Shown here: one piece after another, positions 52,729 through 61,878 of the stretch
How the letters are laid out: the number at the start of each line of letters is the position of its first letter
Position numbering within the stretch: position 1 is the first letter of the stretch
Origin: Nonomuraea sp. NEAU-A123
GTDB taxonomy: Bacteria > Actinomycetota > Actinomycetes > Streptosporangiales > Streptosporangiaceae
Direction: 5' to 3'
Assembly (NCBI RefSeq): GCF_018603905.1
Contig: NZ_JAHFZZ010000001.1
Location: 682,001 to 746,000, forward strand
Length of the DNA stretch: 64,000 nt
Made by a program: the position numbers and the translations under genes
The notes under the pieces: generated by a model
Seen by the model: the letters and a program-made list of their open reading frames with translations, nothing else
The model's database searches: none
Told to the model about the DNA's origin: nothing

Positions 52729-54068
52729 GCGTCGTCGTCGTGGGAGCCGGACTGGCCGGGCTCACCGCCGCCGCCGGCCTCGCGGCACGCGGCGTCGAGG
52801 TCACCGTCTTCGAGGCGCGCGAGCGGGTCGGCGGCCGTACGCACGGCATCGAGGTCGCCCCGGGCGCCTGGGTGGACGCCGGCGCCGCGTACCTGGGAGA
52901 CCGGCACACCGCGCTGACCGCCCTGCTGGCCGAGCTGGACCTGAAGACCACCCCGACCACCATGACCGGCGCCAGCCGGTTCGCGCTCGGCGGCGACGAC
53001 GGACGGACCCGGGCGGGCCGGTTCCCGCCGCTGTCCGCGGTCGCGCTCGGCGAGCTGTTCGACGCGCTGGACGAGCTGGACCGAGGCGTACGCGCGGAGG
53101 CCCCCTGGCTGTCCGCGGACGCCGCCCGGCTGGACCGGCTGACCGCGGCGGAGTGGGCGCGCGAGCACCTGCGCCACCCGGACGCGCGGCTGTTCTTCCC
53201 GCTGTTCCTCGGCGAGATGATGGCCGCGGACCCGGCGGACGTGTCCGTCCTGCACCTGGCGTTCTACCTCCGCTCGGGCGGTGGGATCCGCTACCTGAAC
53301 GCCTTCGCGGGCGGCGCGCAGGAGAACCGGATCGACGGCGGCGCGCACCAGGTGTGCCGGCGGCTGGCCGCCGGGCTGGGCGACCGGGTGCGGCTCGGCG
53401 AGCCGGTGCGCGCGATCCATCAGGACGGCGACGGCGTGACCGTCGTCGCCGCGACCGGATCGGTACGGGCCCGCGCCGCGGTCGTCGCGGTGCCGCCGAC
53501 GCTCGCCGACACGATCGACCACCGGCCCGGCCTGCCGGTGCCCCGCTCCGGAGCCCGCACGGCGCCCGGCTGCGCGGTGAAGGTCCACCTGGTGTATCCG
53601 GCGCCGGCCTGGCGGGAGCAGGGGTTGTCCGGCTGGTCGGTCAACGCGCGCGGCCCCTTGCTGTCCACCGTGGACGACTCGCCCGCGGATGGCGGGGTGG
53701 GCGTGCTGACCGGGTTCGTGACCGGCAGGGAGGCGCACAGGTACGCGGCGCTGCCCGCCGCCGAGCAGCGCGAGCAGGCGTTCGCCCAGGCCGCGCGGCT
53801 GTTCCCCGGGTTGCCCGAGCCGATCGGCTGCCATGTCACCGACTGGGTTCACGAGGACTACAGCCGGGGCTGCTACGCCGCGCTGTTCGGGCCGGGGGAC
53901 TGGTCACGGCTCGGCCCGCGGCTGGCGGTTCCCCACCAACGGGTGCACTGGGCCGGCACCGAGACGAGCACGGAGTTCTTCGGCCTGATGGAAGGCGCCA
54001 TCCGATCGGGACACCGGGTGGCCGCGGAGATCAACGCGATGTACCGATGGAGGGACATCCATGACTGA
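52725..54068 (+). CDS. FAD-dependent amine oxidase
   Basis: The 447-residue flavoprotein has the dinucleotide motif VVVGAGLAGLTAA (about 4-16), the GG motif in EARERVGGRTHG, and the C-terminal FAD-binding stretch VHWAGTETSTEFFGLMEGAIRSG. It belongs with monoamine oxidases and related desaturases. It could oxidise a free or carrier-bound amino group to an imine, or desaturate the acyl chain. Both ends overlap neighbours (4 bases before, 8 after), so it is firmly part of the operon. Confidence 0.92.
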   Translation: MSVVVVGAGLAGLTAAAGLAARGVEVTVFEARERVGGRTHGIEVAPGAWVDAGAAYLGDRHTALTALLAELDLKTTPTTMTGASRFALGGDDGRTRAGRFPPLSAVALGELFDALDELDRGVRAEAPWLSADAARLDRLTAAEWAREHLRHPDARLFFPLFLGEMMAADPADVSVLHLAFYLRSGGGIRYLNAFAGGAQENRIDGGAHQVCRRLAAGLGDRVRLGEPVRAIHQDGDGVTVVAATGSVRARAAVVAVPPTLADTIDHRPGLPVPRSGARTAPGCAVKVHLVYPAPAWREQGLSGWSVNARGPLLSTVDDSPADGGVGVLTGFVTGREAHRYAALPAAEQREQAFAQAARLFPGLPEPIGCHVTDWVHEDYSRGCYAALFGPGDWSRLGPRLAVPHQRVHWAGTETSTEFFGLMEGAIRSGHRVAAEINAMYRWRDIHD

Positions 54069-55764
54069 CAGCACGTCCATCGCCCCCCTGGCCGTCCGGC
54101 AGGGATTCATGACCGAGCCCGGACTGGGCGCGGGCAACTTCCTCGACCACGCCCTGGCGGCCAACCCGAACCGGGCGGTCCCGTTCGTCTACAGCCACCA
54201 CAACGACCACCGCGGCCGGGTGGTGCTGCGCGGCCACAGCCTGGTCGACCTCGCGGCGCTGCGCGACCGGTACGCCAAGTGGTACTGGGCCAACGGAGTG
54301 CGGCCCGGCGAGCCGGTGGGCATCGTGGTGGCGGAAGGGCTCGAGCCGCTGCTCCACTACCTGGCGCTCACGGCGCTCGGCGCCATCCCGACGATGATCA
54401 ACGACGCGATGCGGGCCGACGTCATGGTCCGCTACCTCGACCACGTGGGCGTCGTCGGCATCGTCGCCGACGACACGACCAGGCTGTTACTGGCCTACCG
54501 CAACGCCCCGCAGACCAGGCCCAGGTTCATCGCCCTGGCCGCCGAGGTACGGGCCTACGACGCCGAGTCCGGCCGGCTGCCGGAGGAGTACCCCCACCGG
54601 CACGCCCCGGACGACATCGTGGCGTTGATCCACTCCTCCGGCACCACCGGCACCCCGAAGTCGACGACGCTCGGGCATCGCAGCTTCTGGGACGGCAAGC
54701 AGGCGCGGATGCTGCGCTTCCCCGCCGAGCCGTACGACCGGCTGATGTCGCTCATGCCGCACACCCACGCCGGCGGGCTCAGCTACTTCCTCACGGCGGT
54801 GCTGCTCGGACTGCCGACCGTGGTCATGGCGGACTGGCGGCGCACGGTCGTGGAGCCGGTGATGGAGGCGTTCCAGCCGACCATGGTGGCCTCGTTCCCG
54901 CGGACGTTCGTGGAGCTGGCCACCGGCGAGCTGCCGGTCAAGGCCGGGGCGAAGGTCCACTCCTGGTTCAACACCGGAGACAGCGCCCACTACGGGCACA
55001 TCAGGCGGCTGGTCCAGCTCGGCGAGCGGCCCGCCGGGCTGATCAGGTCGTGGCTGCTCCCGGAGGGCGCCGCCACCGGCGAACCGCTGCCCGGCTCCCA
55101 GTTCGTCGACGGGCTCGGCTCCTCTGAGATGGGGATGGCGCTCTTCGGCCAGGTGACCGCGCCGGAGACCCCACGCGACGACCGGTGCGTGGGCAAGGCG
55201 CAGGACGCGGTGATCAAGGCCGCGGTGCTGGACGAGAACGGCGAAGAGGTGCCCGATGGGACCGTCGGCCTGCTGGCCGTGATCACCCCCTCGCGCACGC
55301 CGGGCTACTGGAACGACCTGAGGCTGACCCGCAGCTTCGAGCTCAACGGCTACTGGCTGACCGGCGACGTGGCGCGCAGGGACAGCGAGGGCAATTTCTA
55401 CCACCTCGACCGCACGGTGGATGTCATCGACACCGCGGCCGGGCCGGTCTACAGCCTGCCCATCGAGGAGATCCTCATCGCCGACTGCGCCGACCTCGTC
55501 CAGGACTGCTCGGTCGTCGGCGTACCCGGCAAGGCGGGGGAGGGGCAGCGCCCGATCGCCGTGGTACGGCTACAGGCCGACGCCGCCAACGCCACCGCCG
55601 ACGAGGTGCGGGAGAAGGCGAACAAGGCCCTCGCCGACGCCGGTCTGGCCACACTCGCCGCGGTCATCATCGCGCGGACCGACGAGGACTATCCGCTCGG
55701 TCCCACCGGCAAGGTGCTCAAGCGCGAGCTCCGCACCCGCCACGCGGTGCTGTTCACCGAATGA
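54061..55764 (+). CDS. AMP-dependent acyl-CoA synthetase/ligase
   Basis: The 567-residue adenylate-forming enzyme has the P-loop-like IHSSGTTGTPKSTTLGH motif (about 191-207), LGSSEMGM in the A5 position, YWLTGDVARRD (A7) and a final GPTGKVLKREL carrying the catalytic lysine. The overall pattern resembles acyl-CoA synthetases rather than NRPS A domains. A carboxylic acid is activated, either to CoA or for direct amide formation. It overlaps the amine oxidase by eight bases and the next gene by four. Confidence 0.9.
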   Translation: MTDSTSIAPLAVRQGFMTEPGLGAGNFLDHALAANPNRAVPFVYSHHNDHRGRVVLRGHSLVDLAALRDRYAKWYWANGVRPGEPVGIVVAEGLEPLLHYLALTALGAIPTMINDAMRADVMVRYLDHVGVVGIVADDTTRLLLAYRNAPQTRPRFIALAAEVRAYDAESGRLPEEYPHRHAPDDIVALIHSSGTTGTPKSTTLGHRSFWDGKQARMLRFPAEPYDRLMSLMPHTHAGGLSYFLTAVLLGLPTVVMADWRRTVVEPVMEAFQPTMVASFPRTFVELATGELPVKAGAKVHSWFNTGDSAHYGHIRRLVQLGERPAGLIRSWLLPEGAATGEPLPGSQFVDGLGSSEMGMALFGQVTAPETPRDDRCVGKAQDAVIKAAVLDENGEEVPDGTVGLLAVITPSRTPGYWNDLRLTRSFELNGYWLTGDVARRDSEGNFYHLDRTVDVIDTAAGPVYSLPIEEILIADCADLVQDCSVVGVPGKAGEGQRPIAVVRLQADAANATADEVREKANKALADAGLATLAAVIIARTDEDYPLGPTGKVLKRELRTRHAVLFTE

Positions 55765-57134
55765 GCCATCAGATGAACGCCGACGCCGCCCGCCACCCGT
55801 ACACCTATGTGCGCCGTCCGCTCGTCGAGCCGGACTGGCGACGGCTGCCGGGCTGGCGCGGCGTCACCGACGCGCAGTGGCGCGATGCCCAGTGGCAGCG
55901 CGCCCACTGCGTGCAGCACGTCGGGCAGTTGCGCGCGGTGGTCGGCGACCTGCTCCAGGAGTCCTTCTACGCCGACCTGGCGGCCGACCGGGCCCGGTTC
56001 GCGACCATGTCCATGCTGATCACGCCGCAGTTGCTCAACGTGATGGCGCCGGACGCCGTGAGCGATCCGGCCGCCTTCACACGGGCGTTCCTGGCGGACC
56101 CGGTCCGCCGCTACATGCTGCCGGTCGGCTCCGACCGGCATCCGGTCTGGCCCAGCCATCCACGCGCGCGCCGCGACTCGCTGCACGAGGCCGAGATGTG
56201 GGTGGTGGAGGGGCTGACCCACCGCTATCCGACCAAGGTGCTGGCCGAGCTGCTGTCCACCTGCCCGCAGTACTGCGGGCACTGCACCCGGATGGACCTG
56301 GTCGGCACCTCGACCCCGCAGGTCGCCAAGGCTCGGCTCATGCTCAAACCCGTGGACCGGCAGGAGCTGATGCTGGACTACCTCAAGCGCACGCCCGCCG
56401 TGCGCGACGTGGTGGTCTCCGGCGGCGACCTGGCCAACCTGCCCTGGCCGCGGCTGGAGGCGTTCCTGCTGCGGCTGCTCGAACTGGAGTCCGTACGGGA
56501 CATCCGCCTGGCCACCAAGGCGCTGATCGGCCTGCCGCAGCACTGGCTCCAGCCCGGCGTGGTCGAGGGGATGGGCCGGGTGGCCACGATCGCCCGCGCC
56601 CGTGGGGTGAACCTGGCCATGCACACCCACGCCAACCACGTGCGGTCGGTGACGCCGCTGGTCGCCGAGGCGGCCCGGGCCATGCTCGAGGCGGGCGTGC
56701 GGGACGTGCGCAACCAGGGCGTGCTCCTGCGGGGCGTGAACACGACCCCGCGCGACCTGCTGGACCTGTGTTTCGCCCTGCAGGGCGAGGCCGGGATCCT
56801 GCCCTACTACTTCTATCTCTGCGACCTGATCCCCAACGCGGAGCACTGGCGGATCCCGGTCCACCAGGCGCAGCGGCTGCAGGAAGCCATCATGGGCTAC
56901 CTCCCCGGCTACGCGACGCCCCGGCTGGTGTGCGACGTGCCGTACGTCGGCAAGCGCTGGGTGCACCAGGTGGCGGAGTACGACCGGGAACGCGGCATCT
57001 CGTACTGGAGCCAGAACCACGGGATCGGGCTCCAGCCGGCCGAGCAGGACCGCCGCTTCCCCTTCTACGACCCGATCGACACCTTGCCCGAGCCGGGCCG
57101 CCGCTGGTGGGCCGACGGAGAGGGACGACCATGA
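55761..57134 (+). CDS. KamA-family radical SAM aminomutase, lysine 2,3-aminomutase-like
   Basis: This 457-residue enzyme has the radical SAM cluster motif CPQYCGHC (Cys168, 172, 175), the GGDLANLPW strand, and a PLP-binding region with Lys398 in VPYVGKRW, replacing the GGGGK of characterised enzymes. Asp355 (FYLCDLIPNAEH) and Asp392 (LVCDVPYVGK) correspond to the two aspartates that hold the lysine side-chain amine in Clostridium lysine 2,3-aminomutase. A lysine-to-beta-lysine shift is therefore favoured. ATG 55761 overlaps the preceding stop; the longer open frame upstream is out of phase with that gene and not coding. Confidence 0.9.
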   Translation: MSHQMNADAARHPYTYVRRPLVEPDWRRLPGWRGVTDAQWRDAQWQRAHCVQHVGQLRAVVGDLLQESFYADLAADRARFATMSMLITPQLLNVMAPDAVSDPAAFTRAFLADPVRRYMLPVGSDRHPVWPSHPRARRDSLHEAEMWVVEGLTHRYPTKVLAELLSTCPQYCGHCTRMDLVGTSTPQVAKARLMLKPVDRQELMLDYLKRTPAVRDVVVSGGDLANLPWPRLEAFLLRLLELESVRDIRLATKALIGLPQHWLQPGVVEGMGRVATIARARGVNLAMHTHANHVRSVTPLVAEAARAMLEAGVRDVRNQGVLLRGVNTTPRDLLDLCFALQGEAGILPYYFYLCDLIPNAEHWRIPVHQAQRLQEAIMGYLPGYATPRLVCDVPYVGKRWVHQVAEYDRERGISYWSQNHGIGLQPAEQDRRFPFYDPIDTLPEPGRRWWADGEGRP

Positions 57135-58123
57135 CCCCGAGCACACTGCGCCGCATGTGCTGGATCTTCCCCGATCGCGAGTCCACCCGGGGCACCGCGA
57201 TGTGGCACCCCTTCTTCTGGGACCTCTACGCCGACGTGGCCGCCGAGCTCGGCCTGCGCTGGAGCAGGCATTCCCCCGACGCGGTGACGGTCGACGGCCT
57301 GGAGCCCGGCAAGCCGCGCGTCTACGTGGACGACGAACCCGTCACCCCGGAGGACACGCTCTTCATCACCGCGCTGTACTCGCTGCCCTACCAGTCCATG
57401 GACGTCTTCAACCAGTACGCCCTGTACGCCGTGCTGGAGCAGGCCGGCTTCTACCTGTCGTTCCCGCCGGGCCTGTCGCCCATAGCCAACGACAAGCTGG
57501 CCACGGTCCTCTACCTGCACGATTCGCCCATTCCGTCGGTGCCCACGCTCCGCATCGGCACCGGGCGGGACACCAGCAAGCACCTGTACGAGGTGGCGCT
57601 GGCGAACCTGACCTACCCGGCCATTGTCAAGCCGTCCGGGTGGTGCGGCGGCGGCGGGGTGAACCTGGCCCGCGACGCCGAGGAGATCCGGGGCCTGGCC
57701 AGCCTCGCGCAGGGCGGCGACACCACGCTCGTGATCCAGCCCTACCTGGGCGACGGCACGGTCGACTACCGGGTCTACGTCGTCGACGGCGAGCCGTACG
57801 CCGTGATGAAGCGGATCCCCGAGCCCGGCTCGCCGGTGGCCAACGCCAGCCGGGGCGGCGCGATGGAGTTCCCGCCCGTCCCGCCCGAGCTGGCCGAGGC
57901 GACGGCGTACTTCTACGAGAAGCTGCCCATTCCCTTCTTCTGCGTCGACTTCCTGTTCGACGGCGAGCGGTACTGGTTCTCCGAGCTCGAACCCGACGGT
58001 GTGATCGCGCCGGACTTCGGCGACCCGCACCGCACGCTCCAGCGCGACGTCACCCGGGCCCGCTGGACCGCCTACCGCGACGCCCACACCCGCTGGCTGA
58101 CCGAAAGTCTGGTGATGAAATGA
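57131..58123 (+). CDS. ATP-grasp ligase (RimK/GshB-like)
   Basis: The 330-residue protein has the ATP-grasp fold: the nucleotide-binding strand PAIVKPSGWCGGGGVNL (about 157-173), the hinge VIQPYLGDGTVDYRVYVVDG, and the Mg-binding block FFCVDFLFDGERYWFSELEPDG near 275-295. Such enzymes form amide or peptide bonds through acyl phosphates, without carrier proteins. It overlaps both neighbours by four bases (ATGA). In this operon it could couple an amino acid such as beta-lysine to another acid; the partner is not predictable. Confidence 0.88.
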   Translation: MTPSTLRRMCWIFPDRESTRGTAMWHPFFWDLYADVAAELGLRWSRHSPDAVTVDGLEPGKPRVYVDDEPVTPEDTLFITALYSLPYQSMDVFNQYALYAVLEQAGFYLSFPPGLSPIANDKLATVLYLHDSPIPSVPTLRIGTGRDTSKHLYEVALANLTYPAIVKPSGWCGGGGVNLARDAEEIRGLASLAQGGDTTLVIQPYLGDGTVDYRVYVVDGEPYAVMKRIPEPGSPVANASRGGAMEFPPVPPELAEATAYFYEKLPIPFFCVDFLFDGERYWFSELEPDGVIAPDFGDPHRTLQRDVTRARWTAYRDAHTRWLTESLVMK

Positions 58124-59349
58124 TCGAATCGTTCTCGCTGTCGCCCGAGGCGGCCGAGCCGCACCTGCGCGTCCCGCGGCGAGCCCTGGAGCAGCTCAGG
58201 AGCGTGCCCGCGCTCGCGCCGCGCTACGCCGGCTGCGAGAAGCTGCTCACGCTGGAGGACGTCGCCGCGCTGCCCGCGCTGGTGAAGGACGACCTCAACG
58301 TGGCGCTGGCGCACCTGAGGCCCAAGGCCGAGCAGGGCGCCACCTGGCTCTTCCAGAGCGGCGGCAGCACCGGCGCGCCCAAGGTCGGCTACGCCCCCAC
58401 CGGGTTCTACATGGCCGGCGTGTACGAGCAGTGGCGGCCGCTGGAGCCCGACGACGTCTTCGTCAACTGCTGGGGCGCCGGCCGCATGTGGGGCGCCCAC
58501 TTCCTGGCCGGCGCCTTCGCCGACCTGTCCGGCTGCCGGGTCATCGCGCTGGGCTCGGTGACGAAGGACGAGTACGGCGACTGGCTGTCGTTCTTCGCCG
58601 CCCAGGAGGTGACCGCGATCGGCGGCACCCCCAGCGTGCTGCGGCTGTGGTTCGCGCACGCGCGGGCCACCGGCGTGCGCCTTCCCGCGCTGCGCAAGGT
58701 GCTCTGGCTCGGGGAGGCGTGGCACCCCCAGCTCGACGAGGACATGGCCGCGGTGGCGCCGGACGCGCGCCGCTGGGGCATGTTCGGCAGCACGGAGACC
58801 TGGGTCATCGGCACCAACACCCCGCAGTGCCCGGCGGACGTCTTCCACCCGCTCCCCGCGCAGCTCGTCCACGCGGACGCCGACGAGCTGCTGGACTTCA
58901 CCACGCTCGACCCGGACATGCTCAACCCGGTGCTGCGCTACCGGACCGGCGACGCCGGCCGGTTCGTCACGTGCGCGTGCGGCCGGGAGGACAGAGCGCT
59001 GCGGGTGCTGGGCCGCCGGGACTCGGTGGTGCAGGTACGCGGGCTGGGGCTGCACGTGGACGACATCGTCGCCCAGGCGGAGCGCGAGCCGGGCGTCTCC
59101 CGGGCGCAGATCCTCATCACCGAGCAGCGGGGCCGGGTGTCCGCGGTGGACGTGCTGCTGCTGGCCGACCGGGACGCGCCGCCGGACCTGCCCGAACGGC
59201 TGCGCGGCGAGCTCATGTCCGCGACGTTCACGATCAGCACGGCCTTCCAGCACGACCCGCACGCGTTCCGGGTCAAGGTCGTCGACGCGCTGATCAGCAA
59301 CGAGCGCACCGGCAAGACCGCCGGCTTCGTCGTTCGGGAGGAGCCGTGA
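58120..59349 (+). CDS. PaaK-like adenylate-forming enzyme
   Basis: The 409-residue protein resembles phenylacetate-CoA ligase-type enzymes: LFQSGGSTGAPKVGY is the nucleotide loop (about 77-91), MFGSTETWVIG the A5-like block, and YRTGDAGRF the A7 motif. A CACGRED segment suggests the usual zinc-binding Cys of this group. The C-terminal domain is short. It activates an acid, often aromatic, to the adenylate and onward to CoA or a carrier. A second, similar enzyme begins at 63204. Overlaps of four bases on both sides mark tight coupling. Confidence 0.87.
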   Translation: MIESFSLSPEAAEPHLRVPRRALEQLRSVPALAPRYAGCEKLLTLEDVAALPALVKDDLNVALAHLRPKAEQGATWLFQSGGSTGAPKVGYAPTGFYMAGVYEQWRPLEPDDVFVNCWGAGRMWGAHFLAGAFADLSGCRVIALGSVTKDEYGDWLSFFAAQEVTAIGGTPSVLRLWFAHARATGVRLPALRKVLWLGEAWHPQLDEDMAAVAPDARRWGMFGSTETWVIGTNTPQCPADVFHPLPAQLVHADADELLDFTTLDPDMLNPVLRYRTGDAGRFVTCACGREDRALRVLGRRDSVVQVRGLGLHVDDIVAQAEREPGVSRAQILITEQRGRVSAVDVLLLADRDAPPDLPERLRGELMSATFTISTAFQHDPHAFRVKVVDALISNERTGKTAGFVVREEP

Positions 59350-60599
59350 GGTTCCCGGGATCCCTGGGCAGGCAGTTCAACCTGTACTGGGGCGGCCAGA
59401 CGGTGAGTCTCGTCGGCGACCGGGTCACGGTGTTCGTCGTCCCGACCCTGATGATCTTCGTGCTGCACGCCTCCGCGCTCGAGGTGGGGATCGTGGCCAT
59501 GGCCCAGTACCTCGGCATCCCGCTGCTGGGGCCGGTCGCCGGGGTGCTGGTCGACCGGTGGGACAAGCGCCTGACCATGCTGATGTGCGACGTCGTGCGG
59601 CTGGTGGCGGTGGCGGCCGTACCCGTGGCCTACTGGTGCGGGGTGCTGTCGACGCCGGTGCTGTTCGTCTGCGTGGCGCTGATCAGTGGCGCGACGATCT
59701 TCTTCAACGTCGGCTACCTCGTCGCCGTGCCCACCACGGTGCCGGAGGACAAGCTGGTGCGGGCGTACTCGCGGCTTGAGGGCAGCAGCACGGTGTCAGA
59801 GGTGGCCGGGCCGTCGATCGCCGCGGGCCTGTACCACGTGTTCGGGGTGGCGGCGCTGCTCGTCGACGCGGCCAGCTACCTGGTCTCGGCGGCGTGCTTC
59901 CGGGCCATGCGGCCCTGGGGGACCAAGGCCGTCCAGCAGGGTTCCGTGTGGTCGCGGCTGGTGCTGGGGTTCCGGCTGAACTGGGCCGATCCGGTGCTGC
60001 GCCGGGTGGTGATCGCCGCCGTGACGCTGAACTCAGGCGGTCCGATCTTCGTCACGGTCCTGCCGGTGCTGGCGTACCGGGGCCTGGGCATCTCGGTGGG
60101 CGTGTTCGGGGCGGCGATGTCGGCGGGGGCGGGCGGCGCGGTGCTCGGCGCGCTCGTCGCGCCCAAGATCAGCGACCGGCTGGGTCTCGGCCGGACCATG
60201 GCCTGGGGGCTGCTGCTGCACTGCCTGGTCGGGCTGGGCATCCTCGCCGCGCCCGCGCTGCCCGCCGCACCCGTGATCGGCGTGACGTTCGGCTGCTACG
60301 GCTTCTTCATGTCGTGCATCAACGTCTGCAGCGCCCCGATCCGCCAGTCGCGGATGACGGCCGAGAACCAGGGCGTGATGCACGCGGCATTCCGTACCGC
60401 GACGTGGGGGGTGATCCCGCTGGCCGCCCTCGCCGGGGGGACGGCGGTCACCCTGCTGACCGGCAGCCTGGGCGTGCTCGACGCGGCCAGGGCGGTCATG
60501 GTCGGCGGCACGCTGCTGGCCGCGTTCTCGTTCCTGCCCGCGGTGGGGATCCAGCCGCTGCTGGACCGCGCCAAGCAGTTCGAGGGGAGCCCGGCATGA
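59346..60599 (+). CDS. MFS transporter, probable product exporter
   Basis: The 417-residue membrane protein has about 12 helices in two halves. The N-terminus FNLYWGGQTVSLVGDRVT and the motif A-like loop GVLVDRWDKRLTML are typical of the MFS_3/enterobactin-exporter-like group. It starts at GTG 59346, overlapping the previous stop (GTGA), and overlaps the SDR gene by four bases. Its place inside a biosynthetic operon suggests export and self-resistance. Confidence 0.88.
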   Translation: MRFPGSLGRQFNLYWGGQTVSLVGDRVTVFVVPTLMIFVLHASALEVGIVAMAQYLGIPLLGPVAGVLVDRWDKRLTMLMCDVVRLVAVAAVPVAYWCGVLSTPVLFVCVALISGATIFFNVGYLVAVPTTVPEDKLVRAYSRLEGSSTVSEVAGPSIAAGLYHVFGVAALLVDAASYLVSAACFRAMRPWGTKAVQQGSVWSRLVLGFRLNWADPVLRRVVIAAVTLNSGGPIFVTVLPVLAYRGLGISVGVFGAAMSAGAGGAVLGALVAPKISDRLGLGRTMAWGLLLHCLVGLGILAAPALPAAPVIGVTFGCYGFFMSCINVCSAPIRQSRMTAENQGVMHAAFRTATWGVIPLAALAGGTAVTLLTGSLGVLDAARAVMVGGTLLAAFSFLPAVGIQPLLDRAKQFEGSPA

Positions 60600-61444
60600 T
60601 CGTGCTGATCACCGGTACGTCGTCCGGCATCGGCCTGGCGACCGCGATCACCGCCGCCAAGGCCGGATTCACCGTGGTGGCCACGATGCGTGACCCGGGT
60701 AGGGACGGCGCGCTGCGCGAGGCGGCGGACCACGCCGGGGTGACGGTGGACGTCCGCCGCCTCGATGTCACCGACGGCGCGTCCATCGCCTCGTGCCTCC
60801 AGGACGTGCTGGAGGTGTACGGGCGGCTGGACGCGGTGGTCAACAACGCCGGCGTCTCCAACTTCGACCCGACGATGGAGATGTCCACCATGGAGGCCCT
60901 GCGGGCCAACCTGGAGGTGAACTTCTTCGGCGTCGTCGCCGTGAGCCGGGTCGCGATGCCGCTGCTGCGCGCCGCCCGTGGCCGCCTGCTGACCGTCGGC
61001 AGCGTGCACGGCGTCGTCGGGCAGCCGTTCAACGAGGCGTATGCGGCGGCGAAGTGCGCCGTCGAGGGGTTCATGGAGAGCCTGGCTCCGGTCGCGGCCG
61101 CGCACGGGGTGCGGGTCAGCGTGGTCGTGCCCGGCTTCGTCCCGGACACCGAGTTCGGCATTTTTCCGGACATCAACCGGGGGACCATCCGGGCGGCCTC
61201 GGGGCCGTACGCGGGGACGTTCGACGGCTACCTCGACTGGGTGCGCGGCGCGGGCTGGGAGGGAGCCGGCCAGTCCAAGTGGGAGGTGGCCGAGGTGGTG
61301 GTGCGCACGTTGAGCGAGGACGAGCCGCCGTTCCGCGTCGCCACCAGCGCCTGGGTGGCCGAGTACCTGGCGCGCAAGCTCGCCGACCCGGACGGCTCGG
61401 CCGTCCAGGGCCTGGCCAGGACGTGGATCGGAGCCTCGGTATGA
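60596..61444 (+). CDS. Short-chain dehydrogenase/reductase (classical)
   Basis: The 282-residue enzyme has the NAD(P) motif TGTSSGIG (residues 7-14), LDVTD, VVNNAGVSN, active-site Ser in LTVGSVHG, and the catalytic YAAAK near 146-150. The C-terminus WVAEYLARKL with a long preceding loop resembles oxidoreductases of fatty or polyketide pathways. It overlaps both neighbours by four bases. It likely reduces a keto group or oxidises an alcohol of an intermediate. Confidence 0.92.
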   Translation: MIVLITGTSSGIGLATAITAAKAGFTVVATMRDPGRDGALREAADHAGVTVDVRRLDVTDGASIASCLQDVLEVYGRLDAVVNNAGVSNFDPTMEMSTMEALRANLEVNFFGVVAVSRVAMPLLRAARGRLLTVGSVHGVVGQPFNEAYAAAKCAVEGFMESLAPVAAAHGVRVSVVVPGFVPDTEFGIFPDINRGTIRAASGPYAGTFDGYLDWVRGAGWEGAGQSKWEVAEVVVRTLSEDEPPFRVATSAWVAEYLARKLADPDGSAVQGLARTWIGASV

Positions 61445-61878
61445 ACCCCCTCGGTATGACCGCCTTCGGTATGAACGCCGAGGACCCGGCCTGCCGCTCG
61501 CTCGGCATCGCGCTGGAGGAGGTGGCCACCGGCCGGGCGCGGCTGCGGATGCGGATCACCGAGGAGATGGTGAACGGCCACGGCATCGCCCACGGCGGCT
61601 ACCTGTTCCTGCTGGCCGACGCCGCGTTCGCGTACGCCTGCAACACCTACGGCCACGTCACGCTGGCGCACAGCGCGCAGGTGACGTTCCTGCGCCCGGC
61701 CGCGGCCGGCGACGAGCTGGTGGCCGAGGCCACGGAGCGCGTCAGGTACGGCAGGAACGGCGTCTACGACGTGACCGTACGCCGTCCGGCCGGCGAGATC
61801 GTCGCGGAGTTCCGCGGTCAGAGCGTGATGGTCTCCGGCCGACCCGATGGATCCACCAGTGAAGGGAAGCATTCATGA
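61441..61878 (+). CDS. PaaI-type hotdog thioesterase
   Basis: The 145-residue protein has the hotdog fold with NGHGIAHGGYLFLLADAAFAYACN (about 43-66, quoted by its ends NGHGIAHGG and DAAFAYACN), where Asn/His and Asp are the usual PaaI catalytic positions. AHSAQVTFLRPA and FRGQSVMVSG are typical later strands. PaaI enzymes hydrolyse aromatic acyl-CoA esters, which fits a partner of the two PaaK-like ligases, perhaps removing mis-primed acyl groups. It overlaps both neighbours by four bases. Confidence 0.9.
   Translation: MNPLGMTAFGMNAEDPACRSLGIALEEVATGRARLRMRITEEMVNGHGIAHGGYLFLLADAAFAYACNTYGHVTLAHSAQVTFLRPAAAGDELVAEATERVRYGRNGVYDVTVRRPAGEIVAEFRGQSVMVSGRPDGSTSEGKHS

Noticed and set aside
55185..57134. 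Aminomutase with a 192-residue N-terminal extension
   Set aside because: The upstream part is an out-of-phase reading of the acyl-CoA synthetase gene. ATG 55761 overlapping that gene's stop is the natural start.
58431..60599. A 722-residue fusion of a ligase fragment and an MFS transporter
   Set aside because: The first part is an alternative frame of the PaaK-like gene. GTG 59346, in a GTGA overlap, starts the transporter.
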